20,226 nucleotides of DNA from Candidatus Omnitrophota bacterium (GCA_016206955.1 JACQQO010000125.1:1-20226), one strand, 5' to 3'; positions 1 through 8,082 are shown, counted from the stretch's first letter. The notes: generated by a model not told the origin, from the sequence alone. Program-made: numbers and translations.

Positions 1-611
1 ACATCTGCAGCTACTTTGGAGGCCCCAAATAAGCTATGCATGCATCGATCAATTCGGCAGGATTCGTTAATACCAGCGTAATCTACTTCACGAGCATAAT
101 CATATCTTGTTTCAAGTTCGACCATGGGAAGCTCATTTGGAGCATCACCGTACACTTTATTCGTGCTCATGAATATAAAAGGGGTTTCGGGACAATGAAG
201 ACGGGCACCTTCCAATAAATTAAGCGTGCCGCCCGCATTAACTTCAAAGTCAACGAATGGCAATCGACTTGCAAGATCATGAGAGGGTTGGGCGGCGCAA
301 TGAATGATCAAGTCGGGCTTAATTTTTTTCAGAAGCTCTTTAATCTGCCCGCGGTCTCGGATATCCAAATCATAATGCTCAAAGTGGCGGGCTGATTTTT
401 TAAGCCTCGCGAGCACCGCTCGCGTATCACCATCGGCGCCAAAAAAATACCGGCGAAGATTGTTATCAACTCCAAAAACACTCCACCCGTCTTCGTCGAA
501 AAAGCTGACGGCCTCTGACCCAATGAGCCCACTACTTCCAGTTACAAAAAGCTTTTTTCGCCTTCTTCTGGCCTGTGGAGGCAATTGAGATGCCTTTGTT
601 TCGTTAACCAA
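1..611 (-). CDS. NAD-dependent epimerase, CDP-tyvelose 2-epimerase-like (3' end missing)
   Basis: This is an extended short-chain dehydrogenase/reductase of the nucleotide-sugar epimerase type; about 203 residues are visible and the C-terminal half lies beyond the left edge. The reading frame is open throughout. It has a Rossmann glycine motif GSSGLIG (about residues 25-31), an IIHCAAQPSHD segment, and the STNKVYGDAPNELP stretch typical of CDP-paratose/tyvelose 2-epimerase-like proteins. At the YxxxK position it reads FGASK (F195, K199), so the usual catalytic tyrosine is phenylalanine. From memory, relatives of this subfamily also read LFGASK. I chose the TTG at 611: it directly follows an in-frame TAA, and AGAGAGG lies about 8 bases upstream. 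No ATG occurs in this frame before the glycine motif. A good promoter lies upstream. The sugar substrate is unknown; the CDP-sugar role is inferred from family resemblance. Confidence 0.82.
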   Translation of the reverse strand, partial: MVNETKASQLPPQARRRRKKLFVTGSSGLIGSEAVSFFDEDGWSVFGVDNNLRRYFFGADGDTRAVLARLKKSARHFEHYDLDIRDRGQIKELLKKIKPDLIIHCAAQPSHDLASRLPFVDFEVNAGGTLNLLEGARLHCPETPFIFMSTNKVYGDAPNELPMVELETRYDYAREVDYAGINESCRIDRCMHSLFGASKVAAD

Positions 612-709
612 TTAACGTACCTCTCTGCTTTTTGGAATGAAGGGAGTGGGGATTCACCAGAATTAGTCTATCAACATCTTACTTAATGATCGCATTAGGA
701 AAGTGACGT

Positions 710-738
710 ATTATGATCGTGATTAATCTGCTTGTCAA
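710..738 (-). promoter_or_regulatory. Sigma70-type promoter for the left-edge epimerase gene
   Basis: Read on the minus strand, a perfect TTGACA (738-733) is followed by a 17-base spacer and CATAAT (715-710). The expected transcription start is near 703, giving a 5' leader of about 90 bases before the TTG start at 611. The spacing is optimal and the gene is correctly placed. Whether it is used is inferred. Confidence 0.65.
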
Positions 739-741
739 GCA
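729..741. repeat. Small palindrome over the -35 box, possible operator
   Basis: TGCTTG-T-CAAGCA is an inverted repeat with 6-base arms and one central base. It covers the TTGACA hexamer of the minus-strand promoter completely. A dimeric regulator bound here would block that promoter. The site is short, so chance is a serious alternative; I see no second copy in the window. Confidence 0.3.
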
Positions 742-796
742 AGCTCTTTAAACTCTTTTCAGTTAAGTTCTTTTAGGAACGGCGTTGACTTAGTGC

Positions 797-824
797 TTGA
801 TTCCATAAAGAAATTTTCTATAAT
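797..824 (+). promoter_or_regulatory. Sigma70-type promoter for the GT-C-like membrane protein gene
   Basis: TTGATT (797-802), a 16-base spacer, then a perfect TATAAT (819-824). Transcription would begin at about 831, so the in-frame TTG codon at 824 lies inside the -10 box and cannot be translated from this promoter. That favours the ATG at 848 and a leader of only about 17 bases. No Shine-Dalgarno sequence is visible between 825 and 847. Confidence 0.55.
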
Positions 825-847
825 TGCACATTAAGTTTTTCCCTCTC

Positions 848-2869
848 ATGGACTCATTACAGATTACTGGCACTCCACTGTTTTATGCGATCCGTTTTAC
901 TGCTTTTCTAACGATTTGGATCTTCCCGTTAGGGTATGTCATCGCGCAAGTTCACCGGATTCGTCTCCAGAGGGCGATTGAATATTATCCTTTTGTCCTT
1001 TTGGTAGGTACTGTTTTCGCTTCCTCTCTTTACTTTCTGCTCCGCTGGTTCCATATAGAAAAGATGTTGATACCCTTGATGTTAGGAATCGATTTCTTCT
1101 ACCTTCTCCTAATTGACCGCAATCTTTCAAAGCCTAAAAGCAAAGCCCCTTCGAATGCAATGACGCCTGAAAATTGGATCCTTATTGCTATCACCATTGG
1201 CGTGTACATTTTCTATGCTTCTGATTACTGGGGTGGATTTCGTTGGACTTCGGAAGGGGGGCTCATTCTAACCAATGCCTTTTATTCAGACAATATTTGG
1301 AAAGTAAGCATCATGTCAGAACTGCAGCACCATGTACCTCCCCAAATGCCAATTTTGGCGGGATATCGAATGGCTTATCATTATTTCGCAGAATTATTCG
1401 GAGTATTCGTTTACCACACTACCAAAATCGATATGTTAAGCTTGCGTTTTTATTTCATTCCAAGCTACTGCTTCTTGATTCTCTGTCCCCTTGCTTTTTC
1501 CGCGCTCTCACGAATATTTAACAGCGAAAGAATTGCACTGCTCGGGCTCGCGTTCATGCTGCTGGCCCATTCTGCTCGAGCCCTCTCTCTACAACCCCAC
1601 ATGAGTATCGCACTAGGTCTATTCTTTGCACTCATTGGTTTAATGACAGAAGCCTTGAATTCTGGCAAACGCGGATACTGGATACTCTCCGCTTTCTTAA
1701 TCGGCCACCTGCTCATGTTTGAATCCATTTTCAGTATTTGTATTATCGGTTCTCTAGGGATTGGATCCTTGGTATTGTGGTTCACGAAAAGGCGTTGGGA
1801 ACCTATGACGACTGTTGTGTGTGGAAGCATTCTAGCGCTTGCATTGTACCGCGCCGCAGTTGGAAGATTTGGTGGTGGATATGGCATCCTATCGCTGAAT
1901 TTCCCATTCTTCGTCGAGGCAATCCGAGGCTTCCAACCGGCAAAATTTGCGATCAAAGCACTCTTAACTTATTTTCAAAATCATCCGGTGACGTTTTCCG
2001 ACCCCTCACTGTATAAATTGCTGGCTCAGCTCTCATTGCTCTTACCTGTTGCTTTCGCCGTCGGCTTCATTCAATATTACCAGCTTGGAATCGTCGGCTT
2101 GCCATCCCTGATCAAAAAATTGAGAGGAATTTTAAACGAGTCAGCAACTGTGATTTTTTTTCTCCCCTCTATTGCGATTGGGTTGATTTTTCCGCTGATG
2201 TTCAATGTTGCGTTCTTTTGGGGGGCAAGCGTCAGGCTGCTTGGCTTCGGAGTATTTTTGCTCCATGCTTTCACCGCGCTGCCGGTCGTCAACTATTGGC
2301 AGCGAAGGTCCAACGCACGAAAAATTCTAGTCTCCGGGGCCGTTGTTATTTTGTTGATTGTTCCTAACATAAACCGAGAGCTCCGGCGCTCGGCGAACTC
2401 GCGTTTCTATACTTATAAAACACTTGAGGAAATAGAAATTTTAAAATATCTGAGGACAAGAACACCTTCTGACTCTGTCCTCATGCATCCTTTTGCCGAC
2501 GATCCTGTGTTAGATTCAAAAAAAAATGGAAAGGTTGGGTGGATCTTTGAAGACCATTACTATTACGGTTCCGCTTTGGGGGGCAGACGTGTGGTCCTGG
2601 AGGGCTCAAAAACAGGGCCGATTACACAGATGGCACGGATTAGCCTAGAACAAGCCAAGCAAATCCGTTTCGATATTGACACCGTTTACAGCACAACCAA
2701 GAAAAAAATAGCGGAAGAATTACTAAGACAATATGATGTTTCCTATTTGTGGGTGCCGCAGTCAAATGCAATCAAATTTAAGAGCAGCGAATTGCTTAGC
2801 CCCGTAGTCAAAAACAAAGACCACACGCTTTATCAAGTGAAGAAATTACAGCCTCATTCTGTACGGTAG
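848..2869 (+). CDS. Large polytopic membrane protein, GT-C glycosyltransferase-like
   Basis: 673 residues from the ATG at 848. About 11-13 hydrophobic segments fill the first ~510 residues, followed by a soluble C-terminal domain of about 160 residues. The first large loop holds SDNIWKVSIMSEL (147-159), PPQMP (164-168) and YHYF (177-180). This arrangement, an acidic residue, an amphipathic stretch, prolines and a YHY motif, recurs in GT-C-fold membrane glycosyltransferases that use lipid-linked sugars. The C-terminal domain starts with YLRTRTPSDSVLMHP and resembles the soluble tails of such enzymes. I do not recognise a named family, so the enzymatic role is inference. The upstream TTG at 824 is in frame but overlaps the -10 box. 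This is the only real plus-strand gene; it converges on the PMT-type gene with 5 bases between stop codons. It lies beside a sugar-nucleotide cluster, so a role in surface-glycan transfer is plausible. Confidence 0.72.
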   Translation: MDSLQITGTPLFYAIRFTAFLTIWIFPLGYVIAQVHRIRLQRAIEYYPFVLLVGTVFASSLYFLLRWFHIEKMLIPLMLGIDFFYLLLIDRNLSKPKSKAPSNAMTPENWILIAITIGVYIFYASDYWGGFRWTSEGGLILTNAFYSDNIWKVSIMSELQHHVPPQMPILAGYRMAYHYFAELFGVFVYHTTKIDMLSLRFYFIPSYCFLILCPLAFSALSRIFNSERIALLGLAFMLLAHSARALSLQPHMSIALGLFFALIGLMTEALNSGKRGYWILSAFLIGHLLMFESIFSICIIGSLGIGSLVLWFTKRRWEPMTTVVCGSILALALYRAAVGRFGGGYGILSLNFPFFVEAIRGFQPAKFAIKALLTYFQNHPVTFSDPSLYKLLAQLSLLLPVAFAVGFIQYYQLGIVGLPSLIKKLRGILNESATVIFFLPSIAIGLIFPLMFNVAFFWGASVRLLGFGVFLLHAFTALPVVNYWQRRSNARKILVSGAVVILLIVPNINRELRRSANSRFYTYKTLEEIEILKYLRTRTPSDSVLMHPFADDPVLDSKKNGKVGWIFEDHYYYGSALGGRRVVLEGSKTGPITQMARISLEQAKQIRFDIDTVYSTTKKKIAEELLRQYDVSYLWVPQSNAIKFKSSELLSPVVKNKDHTLYQVKKLQPHSVR

Positions 2870-2874
2870 CATCG

Positions 2875-4587
2875 TCAATCGAGCTTGTATACCTCAAGAA
2901 TCTGACCATTGCATCTACGCGAAACAAGCTCCCTCCATAAAAAAGGCGCGCCAGTTAGCGGTTGAGAATCAACTGGCCACTCTCGAGAACCATCCCGATA
3001 GGGACTAAACCGAGTGAACAAGTTCGTCTCACGGCTTAATTTTAAATAAAAACTTTTGTTATAACTTTCGTTTATTTTCGCAACGATGACATACTTGATA
3101 TGGCGCTTTTTCAATTCGTCTAGATCGTAAGGAATTTCAGGCGTTGAAAACAAAAATCCATCGCCTTTTCCACTTCCTTTCAAGAAATAAAGCTCATATC
3201 GCGGCCGGTCTTGCTTCTTAGCCTCTTCAATCATCAAACGAACACGTTGCCGCTTAGGATGCTCAACTCGATAACTGGTTTGAACTTCCATTTCCTTCTT
3301 CTGAAGCTGGGCCAAAGTAGGTTTTAAACGTGGCATAAAAAAAGGGCTGTCTAACGCAATCTTCGATCCATAGGGAATGTTTTCTTCAATCCATTTTTTC
3401 GAACTTGCCCGAACATCGTCGGCCAAAAAAATTTGGTTACATAGGTAAACCTTGACCAAAGAAGGCAAAAGCACAATCGCCACGAACATGCAGAAGAACC
3501 TTTTGTTAAACTTAAACTTGTCTGAAATCTTCCTTATTCCTAGCGCGGCGAAAAAAAGCAAAAAGGGAACGACAGGTAATACATAGCGATCGTAGGGTTG
3601 ACTGAACAAGGCAAGAACAATGTAGTAAACAATAAGAAACGACAATAGAGTTCCTACTTTCCAATTCCAATCAAAAAAAGAAGTCACTACACCGAAAATA
3701 GCCAAACCGCATATTAAAAATCCAAGCCCCCCCAACAACGAATAAGCAAGATGGTGCATCCAACCAACAGGTCCTTCCGCCTTCCCTTGTGCCAAAATTT
3801 CGGCTAAGAAAAAACGGCTGTCAATCACGCTGAAGGGATTCAGGAATACAAAAGTAATGACGGCAACGAAGACACTCATCCAAAAATTTCTGTCTAAAAA
3901 ACCGGAGAGTTTGAATTTGCTCCTTGCGAAATGGGCCGTGACAAATGGAATGAAAACAAAAATGCCATTGTACTTGACCGCTACGGCGGCACCAAACAAA
4001 ACACCAAATAAGAAGTAATCGTTCCTAGATTTACGATCGAGGATATTCAAAATAGGAATAAATGAAAGAACAAGAAGGCACAAAAGAGGTATGTCTACAT
4101 AAAGGTAGTGCGAGTCTCTGACATGCAAAAAATTCGCGGCCAAAAGCAAGCTCGAGAGAAAAGCATCGCGCTTGGAGAAATGTTTCGCGATAAGTCGGTA
4201 AAAAAAATAGACGGTGAGTGTCCCTATGAAAATTCCGAAAAGGATGCGCCCAATTAAATAAAAAAACGTGGGGTCCCCGATAAAGAAATGCCCGAAATCC
4301 GAAAGTTCATTGAATACGCCGATCCCCCGCCCTATGAGATAGACAACGCCGTAGACGAAGAAAAGGAGGTAACTGATAAGGGGAGGGATCTTAAAAAAAT
4401 GGGGGTTTAAATCACCGGTTCCATAGGCTAGAGCATGGTTCACAATGACAGGTTCATCTGCATGATAAAGTTCAGGGAGACCAAATCCAACTCCCCATAC
4501 GCGGAGAAGAAAGGCGATGGTCAAAATCAAACCAAGCCCGAAACGTTCAGTTAAAACTTTGGAATGCCCCATGAAAAACGTCGTCAA
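2875..4587 (-). CDS. PMT/ArnT-type membrane glycosyltransferase (GT-C fold)
   Basis: 570 residues. The N-terminal membrane segment is followed by ELYHADEP (D44, E45 in the first periplasmic loop), the acidic pair expected of dolichyl-phosphate-mannose-protein-mannosyltransferase-like enzymes, then HFFKIPPLISY, another conserved PMT_2 feature. About 11-13 transmembrane segments follow, and from about residue 390 a soluble domain begins (SKKWIEENIPYGSKIALDSP). The family transfers a sugar from polyprenyl phosphate to lipid A, protein or glycan on the outer face of the inner membrane. Its acceptor here is unknown. The TTG start at 4587 overlaps the stop of the C-methyltransferase gene (TTGA), so translation is probably coupled; an alternative ATG lies at 4572. 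It is the last gene of the minus-strand array. No terminator hairpin is visible in the 5 bases separating it from the convergent gene. Confidence 0.85.
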   Translation of the reverse strand: MTTFFMGHSKVLTERFGLGLILTIAFLLRVWGVGFGLPELYHADEPVIVNHALAYGTGDLNPHFFKIPPLISYLLFFVYGVVYLIGRGIGVFNELSDFGHFFIGDPTFFYLIGRILFGIFIGTLTVYFFYRLIAKHFSKRDAFLSSLLLAANFLHVRDSHYLYVDIPLLCLLVLSFIPILNILDRKSRNDYFLFGVLFGAAVAVKYNGIFVFIPFVTAHFARSKFKLSGFLDRNFWMSVFVAVITFVFLNPFSVIDSRFFLAEILAQGKAEGPVGWMHHLAYSLLGGLGFLICGLAIFGVVTSFFDWNWKVGTLLSFLIVYYIVLALFSQPYDRYVLPVVPFLLFFAALGIRKISDKFKFNKRFFCMFVAIVLLPSLVKVYLCNQIFLADDVRASSKKWIEENIPYGSKIALDSPFFMPRLKPTLAQLQKKEMEVQTSYRVEHPKRQRVRLMIEEAKKQDRPRYELYFLKGSGKGDGFLFSTPEIPYDLDELKKRHIKYVIVAKINESYNKSFYLKLSRETNLFTRFSPYRDGSREWPVDSQPLTGAPFLWRELVSRRCNGQILEVYKLD

Positions 4588-5885
4588 ACCACTCTAAGCT
4601 CTGGAAGTGGGATGATAGATCGAATTCCAGATTTCAACTTTTTGAGCTTCTGAAGAATTTCCTGCTCAAAATTCCAGGCAAAAATGATCACATAGTCTGT
4701 AGGGTGATCGATGAAGTATGTGCTCGGGACAATTGGAATCTTTGTGCCCGGAACAAGCCGATTTTGTTTCAGAGGATTGTCATCTACAACGAAGTCAATT
4801 TGTTCACGATTGAGAGAACAAAAATTAGTCAATGTGGTTGCTTTGGCAGGAGCTCCATAACCCGCAATGGAGTATTCTTTTGATTTCAACTCGGATACAT
4901 AATTAGCAATCTCAGCTCCTATTCTTTCTACATTAGATGCAAATTGTTCATAGACGGTTCTACCTCTGTACCCTTTTAGGGCTTCGGCTTCAAGATATTT
5001 TTCCACGGATATATCAACGGCATATGGCCCTCCGATTTTTTGTATGAAGACACGCAGCGAACCCCCGTGAGCAGGATGGTAATCAATCTCAAAAATTCTA
5101 AACCCGAATCGATCCAATACATAACTGAGCGAAAGCACTGAAATATATGATAAATGTTCGTGATAAATCATATCAAAAAGCAAGTCTTCTATCATGGTAA
5201 CAAGGTACGGGAACTCAATTACAAAAATGCCTGAATCCTCCAACAATTGGTTCACATTGCGAAGGACAGATTGAATATCGTCGATATGAGCAAAAACGTT
5301 ATTCGCGCTAACGATGTCAGCACGACCGTATTTTCCAATGATTTCTTTGACAGCTTCAACGTCAAAAAAACGGTTAATCGTGGTAAGCCCGCTTTCATTC
5401 GCAAGCTTGCTCAAATTCTCGGCAGGTTCCACGCCAATAGCCTTCATGCCTTCCCGCTGATAGCAGGAAAGCAAAAGGCCGTCGTTGCTTCCGATATCTA
5501 CAGCCAACGCATTTCTCTTTTTTTTAAGTTTTAATTTAAGGGATTTGGCATATTCAGAAAAATGATCTCGAAAAGTTTGGGTGGTTGAACTCACATAAAG
5601 GTAATTCGAAAACATCATTTGCGGTGGAACAACATGAGTCAGCTGAATTAAATGACAAATCGGACATTTGACGAGGCGCAACGGACATAAGAACTCTTCT
5701 TTTTCTATGTCGAAAACTTGAGGATAAGAATTCGCAAGCGGAGAAAGGCCAAGATCAAGAAACGCCTCTTCTAAACCATTGTCGCAATAACGACACTTTG
5801 TTTTTTGAAACTTTGAGAATTCAATTTCTGATCTTGCTTGAGATCTAAGCTTTTGGCGATGGATTGATGGCTGTAATTTTTCCAT
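4584..5885 (-). CDS. Zinc-finger SAM-dependent sugar C-methyltransferase
   Basis: 433 residues from the ATG at 5885. Three parts are visible. An N-terminal zinc-binding domain has CxxC pairs C31/C34 and C74/C77. A Rossmann methyltransferase core has motif I AVDIGSNDG (128-136) and the YHEH motif (241-244) that marks NDP-sugar C-methyltransferases of the TylC3/TcaB9 kind. A C-terminal second Rossmann-like domain has AGYGAPAKATTL (341-352). Family members add a methyl group to a carbon next to a keto group on a nucleotide deoxysugar, giving a branched sugar. A longer in-frame start exists at 5918, but it would lie 74 bases inside the SDR gene; the ATG at 5885 cuts that overlap to 41 bases and has GGGGGAG about 14 bases upstream. 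The stop overlaps the PMT-type start. The neighbouring SDR, cupin and UXS-like genes could supply and finish the keto-sugar substrate. Confidence 0.88.
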   Translation of the reverse strand: MEKLQPSIHRQKLRSQARSEIEFSKFQKTKCRYCDNGLEEAFLDLGLSPLANSYPQVFDIEKEEFLCPLRLVKCPICHLIQLTHVVPPQMMFSNYLYVSSTTQTFRDHFSEYAKSLKLKLKKKRNALAVDIGSNDGLLLSCYQREGMKAIGVEPAENLSKLANESGLTTINRFFDVEAVKEIIGKYGRADIVSANNVFAHIDDIQSVLRNVNQLLEDSGIFVIEFPYLVTMIEDLLFDMIYHEHLSYISVLSLSYVLDRFGFRIFEIDYHPAHGGSLRVFIQKIGGPYAVDISVEKYLEAEALKGYRGRTVYEQFASNVERIGAEIANYVSELKSKEYSIAGYGAPAKATTLTNFCSLNREQIDFVVDDNPLKQNRLVPGTKIPIVPSTYFIDHPTDYVIIFAWNFEQEILQKLKKLKSGIRSIIPLPELRVV

Positions 5886-6573
5886 GACGAATAATGATGT
5901 CTCCCCCTGATTCAACATCTATCTTTTCTGAAATCACTTGTTCAATCACATTTGCAACGAAAGACACAGATTGTTGTCGTCTTGCATCTTCCTCACCAAA
6001 AAGTTTGGCACGCATTCGGGTATTCATTCCTCCGGGGCATACCGTGATACACTTTAAACCTGTAGCGCTATTTTCTTTTGCGATCGCCTGAGACAGTGCA
6101 AGGACCCCGAACTTGCTGGCCGAATAAGCCGCTAAAAAAGGAACGGCCCTCTTCCCGGCCATCGAGGAAATATTGATGATCATAGAGCCATCTTTTTTCA
6201 TTTTTGGGATAAAGCGACGGCACATCAAGAAAACGGAGACTAAATTTTGGTCGAGGTGTTTTCGAAATTCAAACGGTGAGATTTGTTCCAGCCGTTGCAA
6301 GATTCCACCATATCCTGCACCGTTAATCAAGATATCGATACGCTTAAACTTTTTGGAAATAGTTCGCGCAAGCCGTTCAACTTGGCGTTCTTGGCTAACA
6401 TCTGCTTCATAAAGATAAAAACTTTTGTTCTGGTTTGTTTCTCGAATGGCCTCCTTCCAATGCGTTTTGGTTCGACTAATGCCAATGACCACACAACCGG
6501 CTTTCAATAGGAGTTTCGATAGACTTAAACCGAGACCGGAGGTCGCCCCCGTAATGACTACTGTGGAATTCAT
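5845..6573 (-). CDS. Classical short-chain dehydrogenase/reductase
   Basis: 242 residues, the normal length for a classical SDR. Visible motifs: TGATSGLG cofactor loop (8-15), NGAG (84-87), catalytic serine in ISS (135-137), and YSASK with Y150 and K154. The N-terminal R34 after the second strand (GISRT) is compatible with NADP(H). It starts 8 bases after the cupin gene and its 3' end overlaps the C-methyltransferase gene, so the three are very probably co-transcribed. In this position it may reduce the keto group left after C-methylation, but SDR substrates cannot be read from sequence. Other possibilities are a 3-ketosugar reductase or an oxidoreductase acting on a lipid. Confidence 0.85.
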   Translation of the reverse strand: MNSTVVITGATSGLGLSLSKLLLKAGCVVIGISRTKTHWKEAIRETNQNKSFYLYEADVSQERQVERLARTISKKFKRIDILINGAGYGGILQRLEQISPFEFRKHLDQNLVSVFLMCRRFIPKMKKDGSMIINISSMAGKRAVPFLAAYSASKFGVLALSQAIAKENSATGLKCITVCPGGMNTRMRAKLFGEEDARRQQSVSFVANVIEQVISEKIDVESGGDIIIRHGKITAINPSPKA

Positions 6574-6581
6574 TCAAGAAC

Positions 6582-6989
6582 TTAGACTTTCTTTAATTCC
6601 GGATTTAAATATCCTTCAATCACTTGATAAGCGACCGTGTCTTGTTCATATTTACCGAGTTCGCGTTGCCGCGTGCTAAGCGCCAAGAAAACCGAATTTT
6701 CCGTAAATTTCTGCGCATGGGCAATAAAGGGCGGAGTATCCACCAGATCCCCGGGTTTGACTTTAAGGACTTGCTTCCGGCTTGGATCCCGAACGTTGAC
6801 GGAGTGACTCTCAAATGCGCCGCTAATCAGATAAATATACTGATAATCTTCACAATGATAATGATTGCCGCGAACGGAACCCTTTTTCGACGTGATCAAG
6901 GCGATGTGTCCAATACGCCCTTCAAAAACATTGGCAATATCCCCTCGCTGATCGTGATAGGCTACGTCAATATGTTTTAACTTTTCCAC
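6582..6989 (-). CDS. Sugar-type cupin, WxcM/FdtA-like
   Basis: 135 residues, a single cupin domain. RGNHYHCEDYQYIYLISG (40-57) carries the two histidines H43 and H45 and matches the first cupin motif of nucleotide-sugar ketoisomerases (FdtA/QdtA, WxcM C-terminal domain). PGDLVDTPPFIAHAQKF forms the second. FdtA-like enzymes shift the 4-keto group of dTDP-4-keto-6-deoxyglucose to C3; others are RmlC-type epimerases. Which reaction applies here is not decidable, and an isomerase or epimerase feeding the C-methyltransferase is the simplest reading. The start is GTG at 6989, set by the GGAGGA just upstream; an ATG at 7001 is out of frame. It is 10 bases downstream of the UXS-like gene. Confidence 0.78.
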   Translation of the reverse strand: MEKLKHIDVAYHDQRGDIANVFEGRIGHIALITSKKGSVRGNHYHCEDYQYIYLISGAFESHSVNVRDPSRKQVLKVKPGDLVDTPPFIAHAQKFTENSVFLALSTRQRELGKYEQDTVAYQVIEGYLNPELKKV

Positions 6990-6992
6990 AAT

Positions 6993-6998
6993 TCCTCC
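6993..6998 (-). promoter_or_regulatory. Ribosome binding site deciding the GTG start of the cupin gene
   Basis: On the minus strand GGAGGA lies 3 bases before the GTG at 6989, directly after the stop codon of the preceding gene (TAA, 7002-7000). The spacing is short, but it is the strongest Shine-Dalgarno match in the junction and no in-frame ATG is available. Confidence 0.5.
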
Positions 6999-6999
6999 A

Positions 7000-8082
7000 T
7001 TAAACTCCTCTAAACCACTGAATGGTGCGATCTAGTCCTTCTTCCAACGGATATCTAGGTTTAAAATCAATCGTTGCCTGCAGCTTATTAATGTCAGGAC
7101 ATCGCCTTTTTGGATCGCTTGACGCATAAACGGCATGCGGAGGATCAATATGTATGATGTCAACTTGATAAGGCATGGAAGCAGCGACTAAACGTGCCAA
7201 ATCGTTGACCGAAATTTCCGGCTCGCTGTTTCCCACATTATACGCCTCTCCATTTGTTTCAGAGAATAAAAGCTTAAACACGGCTTCGATTTCATCATTA
7301 ATATAACAAAAAGAACGCGTGTTTTTTCCATGACCATGAATAGGAAGAGGTTCTTTTCTTAAGGCATGCTCAATAAAGTTCGGGAGAACACGGTAATCGT
7401 CTGGCCGAATTCCAGGGCCGTACACATTAAATGGGCGCACGATCTTTGCCGGCACATTGAACACCTTCCAAAAAGCGATGCACAGCGTCTCGCCAAATCG
7501 TTTTGATTCATCATAACAAGCGCGTGGGCCGCTAATTGAAACATTGCCGTTGTAAGTTTCTGGCGTAGGCACGTATCGGCCATCAGGATCACCGTATACC
7601 TCGCTCGAACTCATAAAAAGAAAACTCTTCACTTTTTTCTCTCGTGCAAGTTCTAACATATTCCTTGTGCCAATTGTTCCGACATCCATTGTCTCAATTG
7701 GAAACTTCGTATAGTACACGGGAGACGCGATTCCCGCGGCATGGATAATATAATCAATGGACTGTGCGGTAAAAAATGGTTGAATGACGTTATGTTTTCT
7801 AAAGATTAGATTTTCGTCTTCTATCATCTGTTGCTCATAACCAGTAATAAAATTATCAAGGAGAATCGCAGAAGCTTTTTGTTCCAACACGTGCTCGTTG
7901 AGGTGCCTAAGAAGCAAAACCATATACTTGCCTAAAAACCCACCTGCACCCGTAATTAAAAATGTTTTACCGGCGAAAAACTCTTTATAATCGAACAAGG
8001 CCCTGGCAAGTTTCTCAATATCTTCGGAAATGATTCTGGATCCACTCGATAGCTTGTTTTGCTTCCCTAGTTTAGCATTCAT
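7000..8082 (-). CDS. UXS-like extended SDR, nucleotide-sugar decarboxylase/epimerase/dehydratase
   Basis: 360 residues. After an N-terminal extension of about 37 residues comes the Rossmann motif GAGGFLG (45-51), then SSSEVYGDP with E161, GPRACYDESKR with Y190 and K194, and NTRSFCYIND. These are the residues that characterise UDP-glucuronate decarboxylases (UXS), and the protein is clearly a paralogue of the UXS encoded just upstream (8162-9139). It differs by the N-terminal extension and by VSISGPR where UXS has VNPIGPR. It may therefore be a second UXS, a UDP-apiose-synthase-like enzyme, or a dehydratase for the unusual sugar made by the neighbouring cupin, SDR and C-methyltransferase. The ATG at 8082 is preceded by AGGTAAG. 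A 79-base gap separates it from the UXS gene, the largest gap in the array. No convincing promoter or terminator was found there. Confidence 0.82.
   Translation of the reverse strand: MNAKLGKQNKLSSGSRIISEDIEKLARALFDYKEFFAGKTFLITGAGGFLGKYMVLLLRHLNEHVLEQKASAILLDNFITGYEQQMIEDENLIFRKHNVIQPFFTAQSIDYIIHAAGIASPVYYTKFPIETMDVGTIGTRNMLELAREKKVKSFLFMSSSEVYGDPDGRYVPTPETYNGNVSISGPRACYDESKRFGETLCIAFWKVFNVPAKIVRPFNVYGPGIRPDDYRVLPNFIEHALRKEPLPIHGHGKNTRSFCYINDEIEAVFKLLFSETNGEAYNVGNSEPEISVNDLARLVAASMPYQVDIIHIDPPHAVYASSDPKRRCPDINKLQATIDFKPRYPLEEGLDRTIQWFRGV

Noticed and set aside
36..532. Open frames on the plus strand at 36-218 and in another minus-strand frame at 329-532.
   Set aside because: Both lie over the continuous epimerase frame (1-611), which has clear family motifs; they are shadows.
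5886..5918. Longer start for the C-methyltransferase at 5918.
   Set aside because: It would give a 74-base overlap with the SDR gene and adds no conserved residues; the 5885 ATG is preferred, though not proven.
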